From NCBI RefSeq assembly GCF_027923555.1, contig NZ_AP025523.1, positions 1,550,001-1,614,000 on the forward strand: a DNA stretch of 64,000 nt. The letters are read 5' to 3'. Below are positions 56,223 through 63,048 of the stretch, piece by piece. Every line of letters starts with the position of its first letter. The first letter of the stretch is position 1. Origin of the DNA: Vulcanimicrobium alpinum. Its GTDB lineage: Bacteria; Vulcanimicrobiota; Vulcanimicrobiia; Vulcanimicrobiales; Vulcanimicrobiaceae. The notes beneath the pieces were generated by a model. It searched no databases and was not told the DNA's origin. It saw only the letters and a list, made by a program, of their open reading frames with translations. A program made the translations under genes and the position numbers.

Positions 56223-57343
56223 GCCCGGTCCTCTTTCTCTCCGCACGGGTCGGCGAAGGGCATCGCGCCGCTGCCGACGCCGTGCGCGAACGCCTCGCGG
56301 TTCGCGGGATCCGGGGCGACGTGCACGACAGCTATCGCTACGCGGCGTCGCTGTTCTCGAAAGTCGTCAGCGACGGCTATATCGGGATGGTGCGCACGAT
56401 CCCGCAGCTGTACGGCGTGATCTACGACCGCGCGGAGCGCGCAAGCGTCGCCGGCGGTTTTCGCCGTTGGGCGGCCGAGTTCACCGCCCGCAACCTCCGC
56501 CCGCTCATCGAGCAGATGCAGCCGAGCGCGGTGGTATGCACGCACGCGTTTCCTTGCGGCGTGATGTCGGCGTACAAACGGCTCTTCGACGCGCCGCTGC
56601 CGGTGCTCGGCATCGTGACCGATTTCGTCGTGCACCCGTTCTGGATCTACCGGAACATCGACGCATACGCGGTCGCGACGCCCGAGATTCGTGCCGCGAT
56701 GATCGCGCGCGGCATCGATGACGCGCGCATCGGGGTCGACGGCATTCCGGTCGACACGCGTTTCGGTCTGCTGCCGGACGACCGCGGCGCGCTGCGCGCG
56801 GAGCTCGGGATCCCTCGCGAGGGCGCGATGGCGCTGGTGATGGGCGGAGGGCTCGGCCTCGGACCGCTGGGGAAGACGATGCGCGCGCTCGCGCGCGCCG
56901 AATCGGCGCCGACGCAGGTCGTGATCGTCGGCAGAAATCGCCGCCTCGAGGCGCGTTTGCAAGAAGAAGCGCAGCGCGAAGGGGGCGGCGCGCGCGTGCT
57001 GGGTTTTGTGCGCAACGTGTTCGACTGGATGCACGCCGCCGACGTGCTCGTCACCAAGCCCGGCGGGCTCAGCACGTCGGAGGCGCTCGCGGCGCGCGTC
57101 CCGCTCGTCCTGCTCCCGCCGCTGCCCGGCCAGGAGCAGCGCAACGCGCGCTACCTCACCGCGCGCGGCGCGGCATTGCTCGCGCGCGTCCCCGGCGATC
57201 TCCCCGAACTCGTCGAGACCGCGATCGGCGCAGGTCCGCGCGCGCAGCGCTTGCGAACGGCCGCCGCGACGCTCGCGCACCCCGACGCCGCGGAGCGGAT
57301 CGCCGCGCGCGTCGCCCGGCTGGCCGTGCCGGTCAGCGCGTGA
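56219..57343 (+). CDS. MGDG-synthase/UgtP-like glycolipid glycosyltransferase
   Basis: A GT28-related GT-B enzyme of about 374 residues. The N-terminal GPVLFLSARVGEGHRAAADA is the GEGH acceptor-lipid motif of monogalactosyl/monoglucosyl-diacylglycerol synthases. The donor site is VTKPGGLSTSEALAARVPLV with PLPGQEQRNA. It probably transfers hexose from a UDP-sugar to diacylglycerol. No usual start precedes GEGH. A GTA at 56219 overlaps the DUF1292 stop (GTAG), with GGAGG 7 nt before it. GTG 56282 would delete the motif. The 3' end overlaps a convergent STAS gene by 11 nt. Confidence 0.85.
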   Translation, partial: VGPVLFLSARVGEGHRAAADAVRERLAVRGIRGDVHDSYRYAASLFSKVVSDGYIGMVRTIPQLYGVIYDRAERASVAGGFRRWAAEFTARNLRPLIEQMQPSAVVCTHAFPCGVMSAYKRLFDAPLPVLGIVTDFVVHPFWIYRNIDAYAVATPEIRAAMIARGIDDARIGVDGIPVDTRFGLLPDDRGALRAELGIPREGAMALVMGGGLGLGPLGKTMRALARAESAPTQVVIVGRNRRLEARLQEEAQREGGGARVLGFVRNVFDWMHAADVLVTKPGGLSTSEALAARVPLVLLPPLPGQEQRNARYLTARGAALLARVPGDLPELVETAIGAGPRAQRLRTAAATLAHPDAAERIAARVARLAVPVSA

Positions 57344-57656
57344 GCGCGGCCTGAAGCGTCGGCGCGAGCGCGAACCAGCGGTCGAGCTTCGCGATCGCGA
57401 AGATGCGATGCGGATTGGTCCCTGCCGGCACGACCCAGACGATGCGGGCGTCGCGCGCGGTGAACTCCTTCGTGGTCCGGACGAACTCCGAGAGCGCCAT
57501 CGAGTCGATGTAGGTCGCGGTGCTCAAGTCGACGACGGCAGCCGTTGCGCCGGCAATCGAGGCAAGCCGGTCGCGCAGTTCGGCGCGCCGGGTGAGGTCG
57601 TATTCACCGTCGAGCGTCAACACGGCCGGTTCCTGGTCCGGCACTCCGTGCATCAT
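57333..57656 (-). CDS. Stand-alone STAS-domain protein
   Basis: A 107-residue STAS domain resembling anti-sigma-factor antagonists (SpoIIAA/RsbV). PAVLTLDGEYDLTRRAELRD begins the fold. VVDLSTATYIDSMALSEFVR contains the D-S pair whose Ser is phosphorylated in SpoIIAA, though the usual S-G after it reads M-A. The end shows the amphipathic helix typical of the family. Two ATGs at 57656 and 57653. No kinase or anti-sigma partner is adjacent. Partner-switching role is inferred. Confidence 0.85.
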   Translation of the reverse strand: MMHGVPDQEPAVLTLDGEYDLTRRAELRDRLASIAGATAAVVDLSTATYIDSMALSEFVRTTKEFTARDARIVWVVPAGTNPHRIFAIAKLDRWFALAPTLQAALTR

Positions 57657-57725
57657 CGTCGCGGTCTACGACACCGAACGCCGGGACTCCGCGAACCGTC
57701 GCCGTGGAGGGTGAACGCGCGCTCC

Positions 57726-57734
57726 TGCTAAACT
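57726..57734 (+). promoter_or_regulatory. Extended -10 for tRNA-Ser(GCU)
   Basis: TGCTAAACT (TGn plus TAAACT) lies 12 nt before the mature tRNA 5' end. No good -35 is seen. Confidence 0.4.
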
Positions 57735-57745
57735 TGAGGCGGTCT

Positions 57746-57834
57746 GGAGAGATGGCCGAGCGGCTGAAGGCGGCGGTTTGCTAAACCGTTATACGAGTAA
57801 CATCGTATCGAGGGTTCGAATCCCTCTCTCTCCG
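57746..57834 (+). tRNA. tRNA-Ser(GCU)
   Basis: Cloverleaf with acceptor GGAGAGA/TCTCTCC, anticodon stem GCGGT/ACCGT, loop TTGCTAA, a long class II variable arm (ACGA...TCGT) and T-arm GAGGG TTCGAAT CCCTC. Discriminator G. CCA is not encoded. Confidence 0.95.
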
Positions 57835-57926
57835 AGTCCGCACCGCACCGCTCGCGGCGGACGCAGGGCAGGGAAACGAATCGCGGTGCCGTATCTCCCG
57901 AGGTCGCCCCGCACGGCGCGACAAAT

Positions 57927-58000
57927 GCGGTCGTAGCTCAATTGGATAGAGCAACAGGCTACGAACTTGTAGGTTGGGGGTTCGAGTCCCTCCGACCGCG
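57927..58000 (+). tRNA. tRNA-Arg(ACG)
   Basis: Acceptor GCGGTCG/CGACCGC, D-arm GCTC-GAGC, anticodon loop CTACGAA (ACG), T-arm GGGGG TTCGAGT CCCTC, discriminator G. CCA is not encoded. Its A34 is the expected target of TadA (A-to-I), whose gene lies about 3 kb away. Confidence 0.95.
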
Positions 58001-58008
58001 TTTTCCCC

Positions 58009-58033
58009 CGTCACGCTGAGATTGTCGAAGCGC
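58009..58033. repeat. Dispersed repeat, copy after tRNA-Arg
   Basis: CGTCACGCTGAGATTGTCGAAGCGC, the opposite orientation of the element seen at 23.4 kb, beginning 9 nt after the tRNA-Arg(ACG) end. Confidence 0.75.
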
Positions 58034-58088
58034 AGCCGCCCGCCGTCGCGGGCGCGGAAACCCCTCGCGCTGTGCGGAAGCCGCGCCC

Positions 58089-58457
58089 ATGGTCTTCGAT
58101 CACATTGACCTGCGCGTGCGCGACGTCCGCCGAGTCAAGACGTTCTACGACGCGTTCCTGCGCGCGTTCGGCTTCCGCGGCCGGCCGCAACCCGACGGCA
58201 CGCTGCTCCGGCTCGAAAGCCGCGCGGTTCGCGAGGCGATCGCGGTGATCCCCGACGGCGATCACCGCCCCAACAACACCCGTCTGGCCTTCGGCGCGGC
58301 GACGCGCGACGACGTCGACCGGATCGCCGCGATCGCCGCCGCCGGCGGCGCGCTCGCGTTCGAAGCGCCGGCGCTCTGCGACGAGATCGCCGAGAATTAC
58401 TGCGCCGCGTTTTTCGAGGATCCCGACGGCAACCGGTTGGAAGTGGTCTGCCGCTGA
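58089..58457 (+). CDS. VOC-family (glyoxalase/dioxygenase superfamily) protein
   Basis: A 122-residue VOC protein: MVFDHIDLRVRDVRRVKTFY at the N-terminus, and ENYCAAFFEDPDGNRLEVVC as the C-terminal metal-ligand strand. One His (FDHIDL) and one Glu (RLEVV) of the usual metal site are present. The substrate is unknown, because the superfamily covers glyoxalases, dioxygenases and antibiotic-binding proteins. ATG at 58089. It stands alone, convergent with the protease-like gene. Confidence 0.88.
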   Translation: MVFDHIDLRVRDVRRVKTFYDAFLRAFGFRGRPQPDGTLLRLESRAVREAIAVIPDGDHRPNNTRLAFGAATRDDVDRIAAIAAAGGALAFEAPALCDEIAENYCAAFFEDPDGNRLEVVCR

Positions 58458-58470
58458 GCCGCCGCGGCGC

Positions 58471-59997
58471 TCAGAGTTTGCGCGGGATCATCACCATCTC
58501 GCCGTCGGGAAAATTGAAGACGAAGTTGAACGCCTTCATGAAGTCGAGCCCGACCAGGATCTCGTTGCGATATTCGGAGTCGGAGTCGCACGCCGGTACC
58601 GGACGGTAATTGATCGGGCCCATCGTGAGCGACTGCAGACGGCCGCAGTGCTCGATCTCCATGCCGCCGACGCCGCCGCCATAGCGGGTCGATCCGAACT
58701 TGCTCGGATCGACGAAGAATAGCACGTGCTCGCGGCTGACGAGGTCCTTCGAGACCAGCACGTTGAGCGGGTTGCCCGAGTCGAGCGTGGCGATCACGTC
58801 GTACTTGTCGTTGAGTTTCATAGGTACCCGGATGTGTCCGTCGGAGAGATCCATGCGCACCGCGAAGCCCTTGCTGCGATCGGGTTCGACCTTCGCCGGA
58901 TCGAACACGTGCAGCGTGGCGGCATCGAAATCGAGGTTGACGATCGCCCCGGCGAGCAGGTCGTAGCCGATCAGGCCGACGACGCCCTCGGCGGCCATCC
59001 ATTCTTCCTGGCAGCCGCTGTAGCCGATGATATCGTGCACGGTCGCGCCGCCGACGGCGATCGTGTCGAAATGGAAGACGTTGGCGGCAGCGTCGCCGCC
59101 GATCCCGCTGATCTGCGCCTGCGTCAGCCGCTTCGCACCGACGCGCCGCGCGAACGAGTCGGTGACGACCGTCGGCGCCGCGCCGGTATCGAGGATGAAG
59201 CGGCCTTTGACGCCGTTGATTCTCGCGTCGATCAAGATGCGCGGGAACGTGTCGCGGGTGAGCTCGATCGACGCCGGCGCGTCGCCGAACGTCCAGCTTG
59301 CGGTCTGCTTGGGCGGACGCAGTTCGTCGGGCGCGATCGTCGCGTTCGGTTCCACGGACGTGTACGCAAAGACCGTCGGAGACGTGCCGTAGCGCCAGCC
59401 CGAGATGAAACGCTTGCCGCCGGCCTCCGTGTAACGGATCGCGGAGATCGTCTCTTCATATTTGCCGCCGGGATCGATCACGACGCGCAGGTACGCGCCG
59501 CTCGTCGGATCGACGAAGACCTGCATCGGAAAGCCGACGTCGGACGTCAGCTTCAGCACCGCCGTCTGCACGCCGTCGACGCTCTCGCGCCGCAGGAACT
59601 CCGGCTTCATCGTCGCGGTGAGTTCGCCGAAGACGGCGTCGGCATCGTAGAGGTAGCGCGCGACCTCGCCGACGGGCCGCACGGTGAAGCCGTTCGTGTT
59701 CGAAGTCCAAAATACGTTGCCCGTGAACCCTTGGGCGTCGGTGAAGCCGCGTGTGTCGGCGGTCGTGAGGCGGTGCGCGATGCCGTAGCGGAGCATCGTC
59801 AGCGCGGCGCGCTGTTTGCCGTTGCGCGTGATCGCGCCCGTCTCGCGGAGCGTCTTGACGACGCCGTCGCCGACGTGCCAGCCGACGTAGGATTGATGCT
59901 GCGCCAGCAGAGCGTCGGCTTCGTCCGCGGCAGCGCCGGCAGACGGAAACATCAGCGGCGCGAGAAGCGCCGCGGTGACGAACACCCGGTAGTCCAT
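58471..59997 (-). CDS. Exported retropepsin-like aspartyl protease family protein
   Basis: A 508-residue exported protein. The signal peptide (YRVFVTAALLAPLMFPSAGA) begins at ATG 59997. An N-terminal domain (residues about 30-260) resembles outer-membrane lipoprotein-sorting-like folds. Two clan AA aspartyl-protease-type repeats follow: GRFILDTGAAPTVV and, about 150 residues later, VIATLDSGNPLNVL. The first has D-T-G and the second D-S-G, so a single-chain two-lobed aspartyl protease is plausible. A binding protein without activity is the alternative. Confidence 0.85.
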   Translation of the reverse strand: MDYRVFVTAALLAPLMFPSAGAAADEADALLAQHQSYVGWHVGDGVVKTLRETGAITRNGKQRAALTMLRYGIAHRLTTADTRGFTDAQGFTGNVFWTSNTNGFTVRPVGEVARYLYDADAVFGELTATMKPEFLRRESVDGVQTAVLKLTSDVGFPMQVFVDPTSGAYLRVVIDPGGKYEETISAIRYTEAGGKRFISGWRYGTSPTVFAYTSVEPNATIAPDELRPPKQTASWTFGDAPASIELTRDTFPRILIDARINGVKGRFILDTGAAPTVVTDSFARRVGAKRLTQAQISGIGGDAAANVFHFDTIAVGGATVHDIIGYSGCQEEWMAAEGVVGLIGYDLLAGAIVNLDFDAATLHVFDPAKVEPDRSKGFAVRMDLSDGHIRVPMKLNDKYDVIATLDSGNPLNVLVSKDLVSREHVLFFVDPSKFGSTRYGGGVGGMEIEHCGRLQSLTMGPINYRPVPACDSDSEYRNEILVGLDFMKAFNFVFNFPDGEMVMIPRKL

Positions 59998-60128
59998 GCG
60001 GCCGATTTGCCGCCGGGCGGCCGCTCGTCCTGCCCGCGGGCCGTGCCGGACGCCGCCGCCGCGCCACCACGGAGGGGTTCCTCCGGTTCTGAATAATCGA
60101 CGTGCGTTCGTCATGCCGCTCACGTGGC

Positions 60129-60200
60129 GGCTCGGTAGCTCAGCGGTAGAGCGGGGGACTCATAAGCCCTAGGTCGTAGGTTCAAATCCTACCCGAGTCA
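60129..60200 (+). tRNA. tRNA with anticodon CAU (elongator Met or Ile2)
   Basis: Acceptor GGCTCGG/CCGAGTC (one G-T pair), D-arm GCTC-GAGC, anticodon loop CTCATAA, T-arm GTAGG TTCAAAT CCTAC, discriminator A. The paired 1-72 position rules out an initiator. The last anticodon-stem pair is an A-G mismatch. CCA is not encoded. Met and lysidine-modified Ile2 cannot be separated by eye. Confidence 0.92.
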
Positions 60201-60209
60201 CTGTGCCAG

Positions 60210-60241
60210 CGCCCGCCGCGGGTTTCTCCCGGCGGGCGTTT
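60210..60241 (+). terminator. Intrinsic terminator after tRNA(CAU)
   Basis: A 9-bp stem CGCCCGCCG / CGGCGGGCG with an 11-nt loop, followed by TTT, 10 nt after the tRNA. Confidence 0.7.
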
Positions 60242-60292
60242 GCGCGCCCCGGCACGAAACCGGCGGAAACGTACGCGGGTTTACGTAACGAG

Positions 60293-60330
60293 CCAGGACC
60301 CGGCATACAAACCGGCCCGTCCTGGTGTTT
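60293..60330 (+). promoter_or_regulatory. Leader hairpin upstream of the small Cys protein
   Basis: CCAGGAC / GTCCTGG pair around an inner CCGG/CCGG dyad, followed by TGTTTT, 15 nt before the ATG. The shape is that of a terminator or attenuator inside the leader. A related CCGG-CACGAAA-CCGG dyad lies about 45 nt upstream. Confidence 0.45.
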
Positions 60331-60344
60331 TCCGAGGTATGACC

Positions 60345-60590
60345 ATGTCGACGATCCCCTGCGATTTCTGCCCCCACCCGGTCGACCGGGCGCAGATGGA
60401 AGAGATCGAAATCAGCCACTACGTGCCGGACAGCTCAGGGGACGATCTGGCCTACGCGCGGACCTATTTCTTCGGCCACCCCGACTGCGTCCGCAAATTC
60501 TACCGCGGCCTGGTCGAGCACAAACTCGATCTCTTCAAGCACATCCCGACCACCGGCCCCACACCGCCGACGACCACGGAAGGCCGCTGA
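60345..60590 (+). CDS. Small Cys-containing hypothetical protein
   Basis: An 81-residue protein beginning MSTIPCDFCPHPVDRAQ, with a C-x2-C-x-H knot and a later FFGHPDCVRKFY, which together could bind zinc. The tail is Thr/Pro-rich. No family recognised. ATG 60345 is chosen because GAGG lies 7 nt upstream. ATG 60339 is too close to it. It sits between two tRNA genes behind a structured leader, with no operon partner. Confidence 0.65.
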   Translation: MSTIPCDFCPHPVDRAQMEEIEISHYVPDSSGDDLAYARTYFFGHPDCVRKFYRGLVEHKLDLFKHIPTTGPTPPTTTEGR

Positions 60591-60716
60591 CCGCGAACCG
60601 CCAACCCCGTTTCCCGGCTCCCATCTTCGCCGATAGCCGACCCATCGTCGGAAGGCTGACCCGAGTCGTACGGGGGTCATGCCGACGGGTTCGGCAAGCG
60701 AAGAGAGCCGAACCCT

Positions 60717-60790
60717 GCTCCCGTGGCGCAACTGGATAGCGCGTCGCCCTCCGAAGGCGAAGGTTGCCCGTTCGAACCGGGCCGGGAGCG
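60717..60790 (+). tRNA. tRNA-Arg(CCG)
   Basis: Acceptor GCTCCCG/CGGGAGC, D-arm GCGC-GCGC, anticodon loop CTCCGAA (CCG) on stem TCGCC/GGCGA, T-arm GCCCG TTCGAAC CGGGC, discriminator G. CCA is not encoded. It is only 43 nt upstream of the tadA ATG. Confidence 0.95.
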
Positions 60791-60833
60791 CGTTCATCCC
60801 TCTACCGCCGCCGCGGGCGGCGACGCGGCGTAC

Positions 60834-61259
60834 ATGCGGCGCGCGATCGCGCTGGCCGCCGATGCGATGGCCGCCGGCGACGTCCCGATCGGCGCGGTGC
60901 TGTTCGTCGACGGACGCGTCTTCGAAGCGCGCAACGAGCGCGAGAGCCGGCCTGATCCCACCGCGCACGCCGAGATGCTCGTCCTCCGCGCTGCGGCGCA
61001 GGCGCTCGGACGCTGGCGCATCGGCGGCTCTCTCTACGTGACGAAAGAACCGTGTCCGATGTGCGCGGGCGCGCTCGCCGGCGCGCGCGTCGAGCGTCTC
61101 GTGTACGGCTGCCGCGACGTCAAGGGAGGTGCGGCGGGCTCGGTCATCGATATACTCGCGTCGGCCGCCGTGAACCACCGCGTCGACGTGATCGACGGAG
61201 TGCTCGCGGACGAAACGGCAGCGCAGCTTCGGGAGTTCTTCGCGAAGAAGCGCCGGTGA
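60834..61259 (+). CDS. tadA: tRNA adenosine(34) deaminase TadA
   Basis: A 141-residue CDA-fold deaminase converting A34 to inosine in tRNA-Arg(ACG). The zinc site is TAHAEMLVLRAA (catalytic Glu) and PCPMCAGALAGARV. DVPIGAVLFVDG is the family N-terminal strand. An upstream in-frame ATG (60723) falls inside the tRNA-Arg(CCG) gene and is rejected. ATG 60834 gives MRRAIALAADAMAAGDVP, slightly shorter than usual at the N-terminus. It ends 4 nt before tRNA-Ser(CGA), so a mixed tRNA/mRNA transcript is likely. Confidence 0.95.
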   Translation: MRRAIALAADAMAAGDVPIGAVLFVDGRVFEARNERESRPDPTAHAEMLVLRAAAQALGRWRIGGSLYVTKEPCPMCAGALAGARVERLVYGCRDVKGGAAGSVIDILASAAVNHRVDVIDGVLADETAAQLREFFAKKRR

Positions 61260-61263
61260 CCAC

Positions 61264-61354
61264 GGAGAGGTGGTCGAGTGGTTGAAGGCACCCGCCTCGA
61301 AAGCGGGCGTACGTTCATAGCGTACCGAGAGTTCGAATCTCTCCCTCTCCGCCA
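61264..61354 (+). tRNA. tRNA-Ser(CGA)
   Basis: Acceptor GGAGAGG/CCTCTCC, anticodon stem CCCGC/GCGGG, loop CTCGAAA (CGA), long variable arm (GTACG...CGTAC), T-arm GAGAG TTCGAAT CTCTC, discriminator G followed by CCA. It is the only one of the five tRNAs here with a genomic CCA. Confidence 0.95.
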
Positions 61355-61359
61355 TCGAA

Positions 61360-61398
61360 CGACGAGCACGACGAGCGATCGCCGTGCTCGTTGCTTTT
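61360..61398. terminator. Hairpin terminator between tRNA-Ser and a convergent gene
   Basis: Stem CGACGAGCACG / CGTGCTCGTTG (one wobble) with a loop containing GCGATCGC, then CTTTT. It serves the tRNA/tadA transcript and could act on the convergent minus-strand gene. Confidence 0.75.
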
Positions 61399-62126
61399 CA
61401 GCCACCGGCGAGCTTGGGATCGTTCGGTGTCGCCGGGAAAGCGAATCCGGAGTTGGTCGCCTCGACGTTCGCGGTGACGCGGCCGATCCGCAACGGCCCG
61501 AAGAACGTGTGGCTGTACGTCATGTGGCTGACGAGCCAGTGGTTTTCGACGACGGCGTAATCGACGGCCATTGTCGTCGTCGGACCGGTGTAGGTCACGC
61601 GGGTCGGCAGGTTCGACGCCGTGTCGACGTAGACGTCGTGGATGTAGAAGTCCGACGTGTTGCCGGTGGTGAGCGTCGGGAGAGGATCCATCACGATGTG
61701 CGCGATCCGGTCGTTCGAGTCCGCTGCGTATTCGGCGTGATAGTAGCGCAGGTACGTGACGACGACGTCGGGCTTCGACTCCGACGACGCCGTAGTGGTG
61801 AACGTCAGCGGCCGATCGACCTGCACGTAACTCAGGGCGTCGCGACGGCTGCCGTTGTACGAGATATGAAAGTACGAGAGTGCATCGAAGGTCGGGATGA
61901 CCGGGAAGCTGTGCGCGTACTGGCGCTGACCGCGCGGCAGATCTTGCAGGACGGCGTAGTCGTCTTTGGTGCGGGTCTCGACCGCGCGCGAGATCGAGCG
62001 GTGCTGGCGCAGCGAGGGAACATCGACGACCACGTCGGTTTTGTAGGCGAGGTAGGGCGGCGCTTGCGCGTACGCTGCAGCCGCGGCGTTCGCAGCCTGA
62101 CGAAAGGCGACGTCGGCGGCGATCAT
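61398..62126 (-). CDS. Hypothetical protein, possibly exported
   Basis: A 242-residue protein with no family I can name. It is rich in beta-strand patterns (YLAYKTDVVVDVPS, YVQVDRPLTFTTTA, TSDFYIHDVYVDTA) and aromatic residues, and ends in a Gly/Pro tail. The N-terminus MIAADVAFRQAANAAAAAYAQ could be an atypical signal peptide, or the true start may be slightly upstream. The look is that of periplasmic or outer-membrane-lipoprotein-sorting-like proteins. It is divergent from the GlcG/HbpS gene. Confidence 0.65.
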   Translation of the reverse strand: MIAADVAFRQAANAAAAAYAQAPPYLAYKTDVVVDVPSLRQHRSISRAVETRTKDDYAVLQDLPRGQRQYAHSFPVIPTFDALSYFHISYNGSRRDALSYVQVDRPLTFTTTASSESKPDVVVTYLRYYHAEYAADSNDRIAHIVMDPLPTLTTGNTSDFYIHDVYVDTASNLPTRVTYTGPTTTMAVDYAVVENHWLVSHMTYSHTFFGPLRIGRVTANVEATNSGFAFPATPNDPKLAGG

Positions 62127-62174
62127 GCGCGCTCGCAGGGGAGGGCCGGAGAAGCGTGCGAAAGCGGCGTCATC

Positions 62175-62606
62175 GTGTCGGACTCTTCGCGTTCAACGTA
62201 TACCGCTACCGCTCCGTTCCTCACCCTCGCCGGCGCGCGCGCCGTTGTCGACGCGGCGCTCGCCGAATCCGAGCGGATCGGCGTCCCGCAGAACGTCGCG
62301 GTCGTCGACGCCGGCGGAAACCTGCTCGCGTTCGCGCGCGGGGACGGGGCGCGCATCGCCTCGATCTCGATCGCGATCACGAAGGCCGTCTCCGCGGCCA
62401 CGCGCAAGCGCGCAACCGCCGACGAAGGCGGCGGCGATCCGATCGCCACGATTCGCAGCGCGCTGGCCGCCGACCGCGTGACGGGGATCGGCGGCGGGAT
62501 CCCGCTGGTGGTCGACGGTTACGTCGTCGGCGGGGTGGGCGCCTCAAGCGGCGCGATCGATGAGGATACGCAGGTCGCGCTCGCCGGAGCCGCCGCGCTC
62601 GGCTGA
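62175..62606 (+). CDS. GlcG/HbpS-family heme-binding-like protein
   Basis: A 143-residue protein of the GlcG/HbpS (DUF336) family. Signatures: LTLAGARAVVDAALAESER, VAVVDAGGNLLAFARGDGA and GIGGGIPLVVDGYVVGGVG with a closing DEDTQVALAGAAAL. HbpS binds haem and senses redox state in Streptomyces, and GlcG's role in glycolate operons is unclear. GTG 62175 gives a conventional length. No glycolate oxidase or sensor kinase is adjacent. Confidence 0.9.
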   Translation: MSDSSRSTYTATAPFLTLAGARAVVDAALAESERIGVPQNVAVVDAGGNLLAFARGDGARIASISIAITKAVSAATRKRATADEGGGDPIATIRSALAADRVTGIGGGIPLVVDGYVVGGVGASSGAIDEDTQVALAGAAALG

Positions 62607-62628
62607 CGGCCGCCGGCGGCATTTCGTC

Positions 62629-63039
62629 CTACGGGCGATACGTGCCGAACGACCACCAGTAGTCTTCGCAGTCGTACGCCGCGTATTCGCGCGAGCCGTA
62701 GTTGTCGCGCGGTTCGATCGCGATGCGCGCGCCGGCGGCGCGGGCGCGCGCGCAGTGCGCATCGGGATCGGCGACGTAGACGTAGATCGATCCGGTGATC
62801 CCGCCGAGGGCGCGCGGCGTGCGTGCCGGGTAGTCGCCGCCCTCGCGCGCGCTGCCGAGCATCAGCACGGCCCCGTTGAGGGTGAGCTGGGCATGGGCGA
62901 CCCCGCCGTCGGGGGTGTCATAAACGAGCTGCGTTTCGAAGCCGAAGGCCTCGCACAGCCAGCGGATCGCGGCGCGGGCGTCGGCGTAGCGCTGCGCCGG
63001 ATACAGGACCTGTGTCGTGGAGATGACCGGTTGGCTCAT
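62629..63039 (-). CDS. VOC-family protein (PhnB/bleomycin-resistance-like)
   Basis: A 136-residue VOC protein. The N-terminal QVLYPAQRYADARAAIRWLC helix-strand, AQLTLNGAVLMLGSAREGG and a C-terminal REYAAYDCEDYWWSFGTY pattern place it in the PhnB-like subgroup. Biochemical role unknown. ATG at 63039. It lies 9 nt downstream of the AraC-type regulator on the same strand, so the two probably form an operon and the regulator may control it. Confidence 0.88.
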   Translation of the reverse strand: MSQPVISTTQVLYPAQRYADARAAIRWLCEAFGFETQLVYDTPDGGVAHAQLTLNGAVLMLGSAREGGDYPARTPRALGGITGSIYVYVADPDAHCARARAAGARIAIEPRDNYGSREYAAYDCEDYWWSFGTYRP

Positions 63040-63048
63040 GGGACGATC

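Noticed and set aside
60723-60833. ATG 60723 as the tadA start
   Set aside because: It lies inside the tRNA-Arg(CCG) gene, and the added residues are simply its translation.
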